Source: Rickettsiaceae bacterium (GTDB lineage: Bacteria; Pseudomonadota; Alphaproteobacteria; Rickettsiales; Rickettsiaceae). From it: DNA of 51,602 nucleotides. Below the pieces are notes generated by a model. That model was given only the letters and a program-made list of their open reading frames with translations, was not told the DNA's origin and did no database searches. Below are positions 41,031 to 50,425 of this stretch, piece after piece. The DNA lies in assembly GCA_020697135.1 (NCBI GenBank), contig JAJFBM010000015.1, positions 1 through 51,602 of the forward strand, in the 5' to 3' direction. Position 1 is the stretch's first letter. Every line of letters begins with the position of its first letter. Position numbers and translations under genes: made by a program.

Positions 41031-41795
41031 ATGAAAGGATTATCACTAAGTTGGTTAAAGGAATATAACCTTCTTATTTACGAAGAGATAGATAGTACGA
41101 ACTCAGAGGCTTTAAGGCTTGCAAAAGCTGGGGTTGATGGAAAATTTGTTATTTGGGCGCAAAGTCAAACTCAAGGGCGCGGAAGAAATGGACGCTCATG
41201 GGCTAGTGAGAAAGATAATTTATTCACTTCAATTTTATTATCGCCGGATTGTAAATCTGAAGCGCTGCCACAGCTTTCTTTTGTAACAGCTATTGCAGTT
41301 TACGATGCTTTAGCCAATATATTAAAAAAACATAAATCAACAGCAACTCTTAGCCTTAAATGGCCGAACGATATTTTAATTAATGACTGTAAAGTCGCTG
41401 GTATTTTACTTGAATCGATTAATGTTAAGGCGGTTAAGCGAAATTATTTAGTGGTAGGTATTGGTATAAATATTAATAATGCTCCAATAATAGAGGGGAG
41501 AAATATAACTTGTCTCAAGGATGTAATCGGTGAAGAACTTGATTCGAGCTATATATTTGACAAGGTTCTTGCTTATTTCGATTTGTATTATAAAAAATGG
41601 CAAGCCCAAGGTTTTATAGATATTAGGAAAAATTGGCTTAAGAAGGCTCATAATATCAATAATGTTGTTACAATAGATTCAGGAAGTAATCGAGTATCTG
41701 GTGTATTTAAAGATATTGATTTTAGTGGAGCTATTCGTATAAAACTTGCCTGCGGACGTATATATAGCCTTCATGCTGGGGAAGTATTTTTCTAA
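41031..41795 (+). CDS. birA: Biotin-protein ligase (class I, no DNA-binding domain)
   Basis: A 254-residue enzyme that attaches biotin to carboxylase carrier proteins through biotinyl-AMP. The N-terminal DSTNSEA, the ATP/biotin loop GRGRNGRSW, KWPNDI with the conserved Lys and KVAGIL are all present. The C-terminal SH3-like domain ends with SLHAGEVFF. No N-terminal helix-turn-helix, so it would not act as a repressor. It follows nuoN by 17 bp with AGGA and is probably in the nuo operon, a linkage seen in other Rickettsiales. Confidence 0.95.
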   Translation: MKGLSLSWLKEYNLLIYEEIDSTNSEALRLAKAGVDGKFVIWAQSQTQGRGRNGRSWASEKDNLFTSILLSPDCKSEALPQLSFVTAIAVYDALANILKKHKSTATLSLKWPNDILINDCKVAGILLESINVKAVKRNYLVVGIGININNAPIIEGRNITCLKDVIGEELDSSYIFDKVLAYFDLYYKKWQAQGFIDIRKNWLKKAHNINNVVTIDSGSNRVSGVFKDIDFSGAIRIKLACGRIYSLHAGEVFF

Positions 41796-41823
41796 AACTA
41801 CGATTAACAAAAATTAATATAAC

Positions 41824-41852
41824 TTGACAATTTAGTTAATAATCGTTATAAT
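41824..41852 (+). promoter_or_regulatory. Consensus sigma70 promoter before an unknown gene
   Basis: TTGACA (41824-41829), exactly 17 bp, TATAAT (41847-41852). This is the only perfect match to the full consensus noticed in the window, and implies strong transcription of the gene at 41883. Confidence 0.8.
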
Positions 41853-41882
41853 CATTTAAATTTGTATAATTTAAGTGATATT

Positions 41883-42455
41883 ATGATTATATTAAAACCT
41901 AGTTTCCTTGCTCAAAATTTATATAAATTAGCTCCTAAAAAAAGCCTTAAAGCATCTCAAAGGAATATTGATAATAATATAATAGCTTATATGGCTGCAG
42001 TGCAAAATACTGGCAATGGAGTAGTTATTCCTGTTCAGCAAGCATTAGGAAATATCCAAGCAGTGCCAGCATCAATGAGAGTTAATCAATTAGCTAATAA
42101 TAAATTGTTTAGCAAATCGGATTCACTTAATTCTAATATCATTTTTTATTCTTCTTATATCAAAGAGGAAATCACATTATCTTTATGTAATAATAGTTAC
42201 AAAGCTCAAGCTTATGGAGATTATAATTATTTACCAAGTATTATTGGTATTGCAAATATAAATAATTTTCTTACTCGGCCTTCTAGCCAGGCTCAAACAG
42301 ATTCTCAAAGTGAAGGAAATCAAGCAAGGCTTGCTGGAAGATCGAGGCTTGCTTGTCGAATAAATGCTTTAGCATTTTCGCGAGTCAATCGATATAGTAA
42401 TGAAATTGTAAATACGGTAGATCTAATTACTAATCTTCTAGATATAATGGTCTAA
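41883..42455 (+). CDS. Hypothetical protein behind a consensus promoter
   Basis: A 190-residue protein with no recognised family. It is basic, rich in Asn, Ser and Ala, and has no clear signal peptide or membrane helix. A Gln/Ser-rich linker (about 138-150) precedes a short Arg-rich part (ARLAGRSRLACRINALAFSR). A TTG at 41862 would extend it by seven residues, but this lies only about 3 bases after the expected transcription start, so ATG 41883 is preferred. The promoter suggests high expression. The neighbours give no functional clue. Confidence 0.6.
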   Translation: MIILKPSFLAQNLYKLAPKKSLKASQRNIDNNIIAYMAAVQNTGNGVVIPVQQALGNIQAVPASMRVNQLANNKLFSKSDSLNSNIIFYSSYIKEEITLSLCNNSYKAQAYGDYNYLPSIIGIANINNFLTRPSSQAQTDSQSEGNQARLAGRSRLACRINALAFSRVNRYSNEIVNTVDLITNLLDIMV

Positions 42456-42463
42456 TTTAAGAC

Positions 42464-43258
42464 TTAATTATTCTCATGTTTAGCTTTATATAAAGCAGAG
42501 TTGAAAAGGGTCTTATAATTCCAAGCTAAAACATTTCTTCCACTAATATCGGTATATTCGAATAGTTGAATTGTAAAGCTTGCCATAAATAAAATAAGCA
42601 CTGTAAGGCTTGCATAGGAAGCGGCAAATGAAGCTCTTTCGTGATCTGTTATGCTTTCAGCTAAGGTAAAACCACCGATTCCAGCGAATATAACGCTAAT
42701 AATTGTTGTTATAATATAAGCTTTATAAGAAGTTTGTGGGTAGAAAGCTAGAACTTTTTTCATATGTAATACCATTTTTCTAATTTTTTTAAATCTAATA
42801 TTTCTTTCAGCAAAATCTTCTTGAGTTTTCTTAGAGGTTTTCAAAAATAACTTTGCATTATCAATGCGAAGCTCATCGAGTCTATATTTCAGAGCTTTTA
42901 AATTATTTACAAAAATCTGTCCATATGGTTGAACAAATTTATCAAATTCATATTCAAAATTTGTTTTTTCATTCACATTTTTTTGCATAAGTTTAATAAG
43001 ACTCTCATAGAAATTATTTGAAGATTGCATTAAAAGCCGTAATCCTGCTTCAATTACTGGATAAGACTTGATTAATTCCTTATTTACGGTAATTATTTTA
43101 TGGAGCATTTTAGGAGTAGGGATATTTTTTTTACCCATACAAATTGCTTGAGGATATTTTTTTGACTTATTATTTAAATAATCAAGGATACTAAAATTTG
43201 ATTCTGTCTCAATTTTACTTAATAAATTTTCAAAATCGTTTTCAATTACTTTTGACAT
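42464..43258 (-). CDS. Hypothetical protein with two C-terminal membrane helices
   Basis: A 264-residue protein of unknown family. Residues 1-110 are mixed helical; 115-172 is charged and probably coiled coil; two membrane segments lie at about 178-200 (YIITTIISVIFAGIGGFTLA) and 209-233 (LTVLILFMASFTIQLFEY); a short tail follows. This layout places a helical domain and both ends in the cytoplasm. It is convergent with the gene at 41883 (9 bp apart). A 2TM effector domain such as SLATT was considered, but the order does not fit well. Confidence 0.6.
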   Translation of the reverse strand: MSKVIENDFENLLSKIETESNFSILDYLNNKSKKYPQAICMGKKNIPTPKMLHKIITVNKELIKSYPVIEAGLRLLMQSSNNFYESLIKLMQKNVNEKTNFEYEFDKFVQPYGQIFVNNLKALKYRLDELRIDNAKLFLKTSKKTQEDFAERNIRFKKIRKMVLHMKKVLAFYPQTSYKAYIITTIISVIFAGIGGFTLAESITDHERASFAASYASLTVLILFMASFTIQLFEYTDISGRNVLAWNYKTLFNSALYKAKHENN

Positions 43259-43462
43259 ACAAATATTCTTATATTAAAACATAAGCTAAAATATATGTTA
43301 AAATAAATTAGTTAATAAAAAGTTAATATAAATTATTTTCAAAAACAGATAATCAAATATTGTAGTAATTGAAACTATTAATTATATCTAGTAAGAAAAA
43401 TTATAAGCTTGAATTATTTTGATTATAGTGTTTAATTGGGTGAAATTTTTAATAAAGGTTTT

Positions 43463-44503
43463 ATGGCTGATAATAGATTCTTTACAAATAAAGGACCATT
43501 CTCAATTCAGAAAATTGCAGAAGAAATAAATTGCAAAATTATAGCACCAAATGGTGTAGATGAGAAGCAAGCGAAGCTACTAATGGTCAGAGAGATAAAT
43601 ACCTTGGAAAATGCAGCAAGTGATGAATTGACATTTTATAGTAATACGAAATATCTTGATTCGTACCGTAATACTAAATGTTTAGTATGCATAACATCAG
43701 AAAAATATATTGAAAAAGCACCAAAACATTTATGGATATTAGTGTCCGATAACCCATATAAGTCGTACGCGGAAGTTACTAATTTATTCTATCCTACAAA
43801 AGAAGAAATATCAGAAAGCTATATTGCTCCTGGTGCAATCGTTAGTGATAAAGCTTTTATAGGAAAAAAATGCCATATAGGTCCGAATGCGGTGATTGAA
43901 GAAGGAGTGGAACTTGGCGATAATAGCGTTGTAGATGCTGGTGCTATATTAAAAAAAGGTGTAAAAATAGGAAAGGGTGCGAGGATTGGTGCTAATGTCG
44001 TTATTGGATATTCTATTATTGGTGAATATGTGCTGATACTGCCTGGAGCATGTATTGGACAAGATGGGTTTGGTTTTGCAACTGATAAAGGCAAACATTA
44101 TAAGGTAGCACAGCTTGGTAGAGTAATAATAGGTAATGATGTAGAGATTGGCGCTGGTACAACTATAGATAGGGGAGCAATTGGTGATACTATTATTGAA
44201 GATCTTTGTCGAATAGATAATTTAGTGCAGATTGGTCATAATGTAGTAATTGGTAAAGGTAGTATAATAGTAGCACAAGTAGGTATTGCTGGAAGTACTA
44301 AAATAGGGGACTATTGTGTACTTGGTGGACAAGTAGGAGTAGCAGGCCACCTTGAAATTGGCTCATTTAGTCAAATAGCTGCACAATCTGGTATAGCTAA
44401 AAGTCTAGAACCTAAAAGTATAGTTGGAGGAACTCCAGCGCAGCCTTTAAGAGATTGGCATAAGCAGCAAATAATACTCCGTAAATTACAAGAAAAGCAA
44501 TAA
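43463..44503 (+). CDS. lpxD: UDP-3-O-(3-hydroxyacyl)glucosamine N-acyltransferase
   Basis: A 346-residue left-handed beta-helix acyltransferase for the third step of lipid A synthesis. Hexapeptide repeats fill about residues 110-310, with the catalytic His in [12 protein letters not shown] and QDGFGFATD. The C-terminal RDWHKQ helix is typical. ATG 43463 follows AAAGG and is better than the upstream TTG 43436. It leads lpxD-fabZ-lpxI. Confidence 0.96.
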   Translation: MADNRFFTNKGPFSIQKIAEEINCKIIAPNGVDEKQAKLLMVREINTLENAASDELTFYSNTKYLDSYRNTKCLVCITSEKYIEKAPKHLWILVSDNPYKSYAEVTNLFYPTKEEISESYIAPGAIVSDKAFIGKKCHIGPNAVIEEGVELGDNSVVDAGAILKKGVKIGKGARIGANVVIGYSIIGEYVLILPGACIGQDGFGFATDKGKHYKVAQLGRVIIGNDVEIGAGTTIDRGAIGDTIIEDLCRIDNLVQIGHNVVIGKGSIIVAQVGIAGSTKIGDYCVLGGQVGVAGHLEIGSFSQIAAQSGIAKSLEPKSIVGGTPAQPLRDWHKQQIILRKLQEKQ

Positions 44504-44515
44504 AAAATTAAGCAA

Positions 44516-44965
44516 ATGACAGAAAATAGTTCAATAGATATACACCATATTTTATCTCTAATTCCGCATAGATATCCACTTCTTTTAGTGGATAGGGTAG
44601 AAGAAATTACCCTTGGTAAATCTATCGTTGGTGTAAAAAATGTTACCTTTAATGAACCGCAATTTATGGGGCATTTTCCCAATAATCCAGTAATGCCTGG
44701 AGTTTTAATAGTAGAGGCGATGGCACAAACTTCTGCTATACTGGTGGCAAAAACAATAAACTCAACAGGCCATGATAAAACTATTTATTTTATGTCGATA
44801 AATGATGCTAAATTTCGTAAAGTTGTAAAACCTGGTGACACTATGAAGCTAAATGTAAAAATTGAGCAAAATAGGGGTACTGTATGGAAATTCAAAGCTG
44901 AAGCTTATGTAGAAGGTGAGCTTGTTGCGGAGAGTTGTTTTACTGCTATGGTTAAACCTAATTAG
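44516..44965 (+). CDS. fabZ: 3-hydroxyacyl-ACP dehydratase FabZ
   Basis: A 149-residue hot-dog-fold enzyme that dehydrates 3-hydroxyacyl-ACP in fatty-acid elongation and competes with Lpx enzymes for that substrate. The [13 protein letters not shown] start, the catalytic His in [12 protein letters not shown] and the Glu in EAMAQ are present. It lies 12 bp after lpxD. Confidence 0.97.
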   Translation: MTENSSIDIHHILSLIPHRYPLLLVDRVEEITLGKSIVGVKNVTFNEPQFMGHFPNNPVMPGVLIVEAMAQTSAILVAKTINSTGHDKTIYFMSINDAKFRKVVKPGDTMKLNVKIEQNRGTVWKFKAEAYVEGELVAESCFTAMVKPN

Positions 44966-44973
44966 AGCAACTA

Positions 44974-45798
44974 ATGACTACAAAAATAGTAGGGTTAATT
45001 GCTGGAAATGGTGAAATACCTTATCAGATAATCGATGCTTGCATTAAAAAAAATATACCCATATTCCCTATCTTTCTTGAAGGAGAGGTAGAAGTTAAAA
45101 ATAATAAGCTAAGCCAAACCTTTTATAAGCAATTTAAAATTGGCCAAGTAGGGCATATTCTTGAATATTTTAAAGAAAATTCAGTTACTGATATTGTAAT
45201 TGTAGGTGGGATTAAAAGACCAAATCTTTCATCATTAAAGGTTGATTTTTCAGGAGCGAAACTATTAGCTAAACTACTTAAGCATAAACTATTAGGTGAC
45301 GATAAATTGTTGCGTACAGTTGCAGAATTTATAGAAGGCCATGGGTTTAGAGTAATATCCCCTCAAGCTATTTTAGCATCAGCAATTACGCTGCCGGAAG
45401 GTGTGATTGTTCATTCGAATAATGACATTAATATGGATGATATTCGAACTGGTCTTGAAGCTGCACGTACTATAGGCTTACTTGATATTGGCCAGTCAGT
45501 AATTGTTGAAGATGGCTTAATTATAGGCGTGGAGGCTGTTGAAGGAACAGATCAATTAATGAAAAGATGTAAGAATTTGCTTAAATCTACAAAAAAAGCA
45601 ATTTTAGTCAAAGCCCACAAACCAAATCAAGATACTCGGCTTGATATGCCAACTATCGGTCCTAATACGGTAGAGAACGCGCATTTAAGCGGCCTTGCTG
45701 GAATTGCGATTGAAGCAGAAAATGTGTTTGTTGTTGACTATGAAAAAGTTGTTGAAAAAGCAAGGGAGCTTGGTGTATTTTTAATCACTGTTAAATAA
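44974..45798 (+). CDS. lpxI: UDP-2,3-diacylglucosamine pyrophosphatase LpxI
   Basis: A 274-residue protein of the LpxI (formerly DUF1009) family, which replaces LpxH in many alphaproteobacteria and makes lipid X. IAGNGEIPY at the start and VKAHKPNQDTRLDMPTIGPNT near 215-235 are the family signatures. In many relatives lpxA lies between fabZ and lpxI; here the gap is only 8 bp, so lpxA is elsewhere or absent. Confidence 0.94.
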   Translation: MTTKIVGLIAGNGEIPYQIIDACIKKNIPIFPIFLEGEVEVKNNKLSQTFYKQFKIGQVGHILEYFKENSVTDIVIVGGIKRPNLSSLKVDFSGAKLLAKLLKHKLLGDDKLLRTVAEFIEGHGFRVISPQAILASAITLPEGVIVHSNNDINMDDIRTGLEAARTIGLLDIGQSVIVEDGLIIGVEAVEGTDQLMKRCKNLLKSTKKAILVKAHKPNQDTRLDMPTIGPNTVENAHLSGLAGIAIEAENVFVVDYEKVVEKARELGVFLITVK

Positions 45799-45816
45799 AT
45801 ATTAGTAGGAGAAAAT

Positions 45817-46344
45817 ATGTTTATAGATAAAATTTCAATTGGAAAAAATCCACCAGAAGAGGTTAACGTTATTATTGAGATCCCAAGAGATACGATTGGC
45901 GTAAAGTACGAAATAGATAAAGAAAGTGGTGCTGTTTTTGTTGATAGATATATGCTTACTAACTTTGGCTACCCTCTTGATTATGGCTTTATCCCTCATA
46001 CTTTATCCAATGATGGTGATCCTACTGATGTTTTAGTAATTTCAGATCATGCAGTAGTACCTGGTGCTGTTATTAGATGTAGACCTATTGGTGTTTTAAT
46101 GATGGAAGATGAATCTGGCTTTGATGAGAAAATTCTTGCGGTGCCTGTTACAAAGCTTGACCCTTCAAAGGAAAATATCCAATCATTAAATGATGTAAGC
46201 TCATTTATAAAAGATAAAATCACTCATTTCTTTGAGAATTACAAAAAGCTAGAAAAAAATAAATGGGTTAAAGTAACCAGTTGGGAAGATGTCGATAAGG
46301 CGAAAGAACTAATCAAGGAAGCTATAGAGCGCGCTGCAAAATAA
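45817..46344 (+). CDS. ppa: Inorganic pyrophosphatase
   Basis: A 175-residue family I soluble pyrophosphatase. The metal-binding core DYGFIPHTLSNDGDPTDVLV (about 53-72) contains the catalytic aspartates, and KYEIDKESGA the substrate lysine. It hydrolyses PPi from biosynthesis. A strong AGGAG precedes the ATG, 18 bp after lpxI, so it may belong to the same unit. Confidence 0.97.
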   Translation: MFIDKISIGKNPPEEVNVIIEIPRDTIGVKYEIDKESGAVFVDRYMLTNFGYPLDYGFIPHTLSNDGDPTDVLVISDHAVVPGAVIRCRPIGVLMMEDESGFDEKILAVPVTKLDPSKENIQSLNDVSSFIKDKITHFFENYKKLEKNKWVKVTSWEDVDKAKELIKEAIERAAK

Positions 46345-46393
46345 ATTAAGGGCAATATAACTGCTCGAGTATCAATTATAATTATAGGTTATT

Positions 46394-47035
46394 ATGAGAT
46401 ATAGGCTTTACAGAGAACATAAATATATAACCTATCAATTATTTGAGCTGGAAAAACTTATTGCAAAGACAGATTTTAAAAATAACCACCAATTAGAAAA
46501 TGTTAGTGAACAGCTACGCTTTTTAGAAGCCTTACTTAAAGGTCACGCAAAACATGAAGACAACACTATTCATGAATTACTTAGAAAGAAAGGTTCAAAG
46601 GTGCATGAACTGACAGAAGCTGAACATGCAGAGCATGAGGGTATATTTCAAGAATTATATAATCAGTTAAGTCGTATTAACGTAAGTAATCATATAGAAT
46701 ATAAATTAGAGCAAGGTTATAATTTTTACCTTGCCTATAGGCTTTTCATGAGCAATAACCTTAAACATCTTCACCAAGAAGAGCTTGTTATTCTTCCAGA
46801 ACTGCAAAGACTTTATAGCGATGATGAGTTAAGGCAAATAGACTTTAATGCTTATCATCAAATGTCTCCTGAGCAAATAAGCGATATGGTTGAAGTATTA
46901 TTTCCTCAAATGGATGGAAATGATCATCAGGCTTTTTTGAGAGATATAAAAGATGCAGAGCCTGAAAAATTTAGTAAAATATGGCCAAGAATTGCTCAAT
47001 TTATTGAGGAACAAGAGCAACTTGACTTCGTCTAA
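46394..47035 (+). CDS. Hemerythrin-like HHE-domain protein
   Basis: A 213-residue helical protein. Likely di-iron ligands are spread over four helices in the HHE pattern: His9, His51/His54-Glu55, His78/His81, and His125/His127-Glu130. Such proteins bind O2 or NO or protect Fe-S centres; the exact role is unknown here. A 70-residue C-terminal helical part follows. It is followed by tRNA-Ala. Confidence 0.8.
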   Translation: MRYRLYREHKYITYQLFELEKLIAKTDFKNNHQLENVSEQLRFLEALLKGHAKHEDNTIHELLRKKGSKVHELTEAEHAEHEGIFQELYNQLSRINVSNHIEYKLEQGYNFYLAYRLFMSNNLKHLHQEELVILPELQRLYSDDELRQIDFNAYHQMSPEQISDMVEVLFPQMDGNDHQAFLRDIKDAEPEKFSKIWPRIAQFIEEQEQLDFV

Positions 47036-47065
47036 ATATTTTATATATTACTTACATATTTCTTA

Positions 47066-47141
47066 GGGGTTATAGCTCAGTTGGTAGAGCGTTTGAATGG
47101 CATTCAAAAGGTCGGCGGTTCGATTCCGCCTAGCTCCACCA
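47066..47141 (+). tRNA. tRNA-Ala (anticodon GGC)
   Basis: A 76-nt cloverleaf with encoded CCA. The acceptor stem is GGGGTTA/TAGCTCC, the D arm GCTCAGTTGGTAGAGC, the anticodon loop ATGGCAT between TTTGA and TCAAA, and the T arm GGCGGTTCGATTCCGCC. The G-U at the third acceptor pair and loop sequence fit alanine. Confidence 0.97.
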
Positions 47142-47297
47142 AGGTTGAATATTTAGCTTATTCTTCAAATCTGGCTTATCTATGAAATAAAATCAAAACC
47201 CCTTTTTTTATAGGCGTGTTAATAAGTTATTAATATCTATATATTATGCTTAATCTAATATATATTTGTAGTAATATATGCTATTAAAGAGGTATTA

Positions 47298-48944
47298 ATG
47301 AACGAAAGTAATGACCCTATAGACTTACCTATATAATATCAGCATAAAGTAAGACTTGCTAAGGCTAAGGGCGAACAAGGTAAACCTAGTAAGCCCTTAG
47401 TAAATAATGTTAAAGAACATTTTGATTCCGTGCTTAGGGAGAAGGGTGAAGCTTGGGCACAAAAGAATGCGTCATGGATTAAGGCTGAGAAAATTAATAT
47501 TAACAAGATGGCCGTTAATGCTGGTTTAGGTAATTTATATCCTGAAGAAGCTAGAGCGCAATCGCAGCAGCAAAGTAGACCTCAACCTCAAGCAAACTCT
47601 CAGCAAAAGCCTAAAAGGCCAAATGATATTCCCATTAAATATACAATTTGCAAGAGAACGGCTGAGGGGTGGAATAGTGAAATTAAGGAAGTAAATCACA
47701 ATATTATGATGAAAGCTGATTATGCAATCCCTCCTTTATTCGCCACTAGACGAAATGCAGCTATAGAAAATCTCAAGGAAGTGAATAAAAATTTTAAAGA
47801 TTATTTAAATAGCAAGGATGAAGCATGGAGAACAGCAAATGCTGAATGGATTACATCAGAGGCGGCAGCGATTAAGAAATTTGCAACGACCATAACAGAT
47901 AATAAATTTCTTACTAGAGATGCAGAGCCTAATGTTAATAAATCTCAGCAAGCGGGGCCTCAAGCAAATCGTTCACAGGGGTTCAGTCAAAGCAATTCTA
48001 ACGCTAAAGAAGAACCTACCCATGCTAATATAACTTCTTTTGACTTAACAGATCAGATTATGAAGGTCCAGAATGAGAAAGGCAAAGATGCAGCTTCAAA
48101 GTTGAAACAGGATGTATTCAACGTTATGGAAAAGGAGGGAGTTAGCGTTTCTAATATTAAAGGTCAAACATCTTTACCTATAATAGGTGAGTTAAGTAAA
48201 GACCAAGAAGAAAGATATACAAAGATGGCTAATAATTTAGCTAACGGACATGATATAAATAAAGGATTTACTACTATCGACTTAAAAGACGCTATGAGTA
48301 AAGTTAATAATCGCGAAGCTCAATCTAATATGAAGGCTAATCTTGCTAAAATAATGAGAGAGGAAGGAGTTAGCGTAGTAGGTATTAAAGGAAAAGCCTC
48401 GTTAGAAGCGAATTCGGAGCTAGCATCTGACCAAGTTAAAAGATACCAAGAAATGGCTACAGAGCTTATAGCAGGTAAGACACCTGAGGAAGTTAAAGCA
48501 GATCCAAAATTTAAAACTGAGGCTAAAGCACAACAGGAATCTCAGCATCAAAGTAAGCCTCAAGCTCAAGAAAACGCACAGCAGAAGCCGCAACCTCAAG
48601 CCACTCAGAAAGAGCAAAATAATTCATCCACACAAAGCAAGCAAGCTGAAAAAGATACTAAATTTACTCCTGAACAACAAAAAACATGGGATGATTTACA
48701 GGCTAAGAGTACAAATTCTGAAGATTCAAAAAAGTCTACGCAGTCAAAAACTGACTCCCCTGAAACAGAGCACTTAAAAAAACTCAAGCTGGTTAAAAGG
48801 CTTACTAATAAAGTAAAAAATAAGGTAAATAAAATTATTGATAAGATTAAAGGCAAGGCGCATGTTAGCAATGGTGGTACTAATACTCCTCCTCCTGCAG
48901 GGAAAAATAAAGGGAAAGGTCAATCGACAGGTAATTCTTTGTAA
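47298..48944 (+). CDS. Modular repeat protein, start separated from body by an in-frame TAA
   Basis: AAAGAGG and ATG 47298 begin a frame reading MNESNDPIDLPI, then TAA at 47334-47336. The same frame continues without another ATG to 48944; the first non-ATG start is GTG 47430 (504 residues). Coding clearly extends upstream of that GTG, because NVKEHF before it belongs to a module (HFDSVLREKGEAWAQKNASW) that recurs later as FKDYLNSKDEAWRTANAEW. A second module occurs twice in tandem (DLTDQIMKVQN...GVSVSNIKG and DLKDAMSKVNN...GVSVVGIKG). Gln/Ser-rich linkers join the parts, and a lysine-rich helix (KRLTNKVKNKVNKIIDKIKG) lies near the C-terminus. The family is unknown; it may be a secreted repeat protein. 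Confidence 0.7.
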
Positions 48945-48956
48945 ATATCATAAAAT

Positions 48957-48984
48957 AAGCTAATGGTATTCAAGCCATTAGCTT
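48957..48984. terminator. Bidirectional terminator
   Basis: AAGCTAATGG-TATTCAAG-CCATTAGCTT is a perfect 10-bp stem between two convergent genes, followed by GCTTTACTTTT on the plus strand and TTATTTTATG on the minus strand. Confidence 0.8.
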
Positions 48985-48999
48985 GCTTTACTTTTAAAA

Positions 49000-50418
49000 T
49001 TATACAGCGTCAACTCTTATAGATTTTTTAGCTTTCACCCATCCCCCTTTTTCTTTTAAGAGATAATGGGTTGAGAGAAGTGTAATTCCGTTGATTATAA
49101 GACATGGCAAAAGGCTGTCAAAGCCAGCTACATTATCCAAGTCATACAATTTCCATATTAAAAAAGTTAATCCGCCTGCAGTAGCGCCTGCAAGGAAGGC
49201 TCTGTTACTTGATCTAAAGCCGAATAAACCAAGCAGTAAAGGCATTGTTATAATAGGTATATAAAAACCTTGTACGAATAAAACAAGCTTGAGAATGCTT
49301 TTAAAAGACATGGCGATTGCTACAGCAAGCAATCCAATGATAAGAGTAAAATACTTAGCAAGTTTAAGCTCTGCTTTCTCTGAAAGTTTATTGCCAAATA
49401 AAGGTTTAATAAGATCGTGTGTAAAAGATACGCTAGCTGCATTCATATAAGAATCGGCAGTAGACATTACAACAGCTAACATCCCTATAATAGCAAGCCC
49501 TTTGATACCTATAGGTAAGTAATTATTTATTAAAAACATGAAAGCATTATTAGGGACAAGGTCAGGATTAAGAGCTAAAACAACTAAGCCAATCATGCTT
49601 GCAAAAAAACGATAAGGTAATATTACCCATGCTGATATTTTGAAAGAATTATGAATTTGCTCCGTATTTTTTGCCATTAGCATTCTCTGCATAATAGCAG
49701 GGTTTATGCCTGGTAGAGCAAAAAATAATAATAATAGTGTATATTTAAAAAACTCAGTGTGATCTATAATAGTTAAATGAGTAGCTGGTGTTCTCTCGAG
49801 TAATCCTTCATATCCATTAACTACCTCTAATCCTAAATTATATACCATAGGGATAGCGCCCGCTAGGGTTAGGAATTGGATAGTATCAGTAAAAGTAACA
49901 GCTCTGACCCCTCCAAAGCTTGAATAAGCAATAATGATAAAGCAACTAATATAAGTTGCTGTTGCAACATTAATTTCCAAAAAATAATTAAAAAATGTTG
50001 AGAGAGCTTTTACCTGTCCGGCTACAAAGCCTATACATACAAGGGTCCCACATATAGCGGCTAGATATCTTCCACTTTTGCCATATATTTCTTGCATTAC
50101 TTCACCAGTTGAAATTAAGCCGAGAAATGGCTTGACACGAGGCGCTATAATATAAGCTATTATTATATTACATAAGATTAAGCCCGTTGAGGCATACATG
50201 TCAATTAAACCTACTTTGAATAATTCACTAGCTGAAGTAATTAAAGTCCCGCCACTAATATTAGTAGCACAAATTGTCATGACGAGTGTCGTAGTGGTGA
50301 AATTTCTGCCTCCTACTGCGTAATCATTAATATTTTTTATGTTTCTTCCTGCCCATAGTCCGATTATTAGGGTTAAAGCTAGATAAAATGATACTATAAT
50401 ATAATCTAATGGGCTCAT
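49000..50418 (-). CDS. Sodium:solute symporter (SSS family), downstream copy
   Basis: A 472-residue inner-membrane transporter with about 13 hydrophobic helices. SSS features include GLWAGRNIKNINDYAVGGRN (described at about 20-39), the SSFGGVRAVTFTDTIQF signature near 165-182 and ADSYMNAASVSFTHD near 320-334. Members import proline, pantothenate, sugars or other solutes with Na+; the substrate cannot be read. It lies 7 bp after a paralogue on the same strand, so both are probably co-transcribed. Confidence 0.92.
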   Translation of the reverse strand: MSPLDYIIVSFYLALTLIIGLWAGRNIKNINDYAVGGRNFTTTTLVMTICATNISGGTLITSASELFKVGLIDMYASTGLILCNIIIAYIIAPRVKPFLGLISTGEVMQEIYGKSGRYLAAICGTLVCIGFVAGQVKALSTFFNYFLEINVATATYISCFIIIAYSSFGGVRAVTFTDTIQFLTLAGAIPMVYNLGLEVVNGYEGLLERTPATHLTIIDHTEFFKYTLLLLFFALPGINPAIMQRMLMAKNTEQIHNSFKISAWVILPYRFFASMIGLVVLALNPDLVPNNAFMFLINNYLPIGIKGLAIIGMLAVVMSTADSYMNAASVSFTHDLIKPLFGNKLSEKAELKLAKYFTLIIGLLAVAIAMSFKSILKLVLFVQGFYIPIITMPLLLGLFGFRSSNRAFLAGATAGGLTFLIWKLYDLDNVAGFDSLLPCLIINGITLLSTHYLLKEKGGWVKAKKSIRVDAV

Positions 50419-50425
50419 AAAATAC

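Noticed and set aside
42320-42360. CAAGCAAG...CTTGCTTG inverted repeat inside the unknown gene, recalling Rickettsia palindromic elements
   Set aside because: The stem is only 8 bp and no second copy was noticed in the window, so an inserted element cannot be supported.
42464-43258. Possible SLATT-type 2TM defence effector
   Set aside because: The two membrane helices are at the C-terminal end and no nucleotidyltransferase or sensor partner is adjacent.
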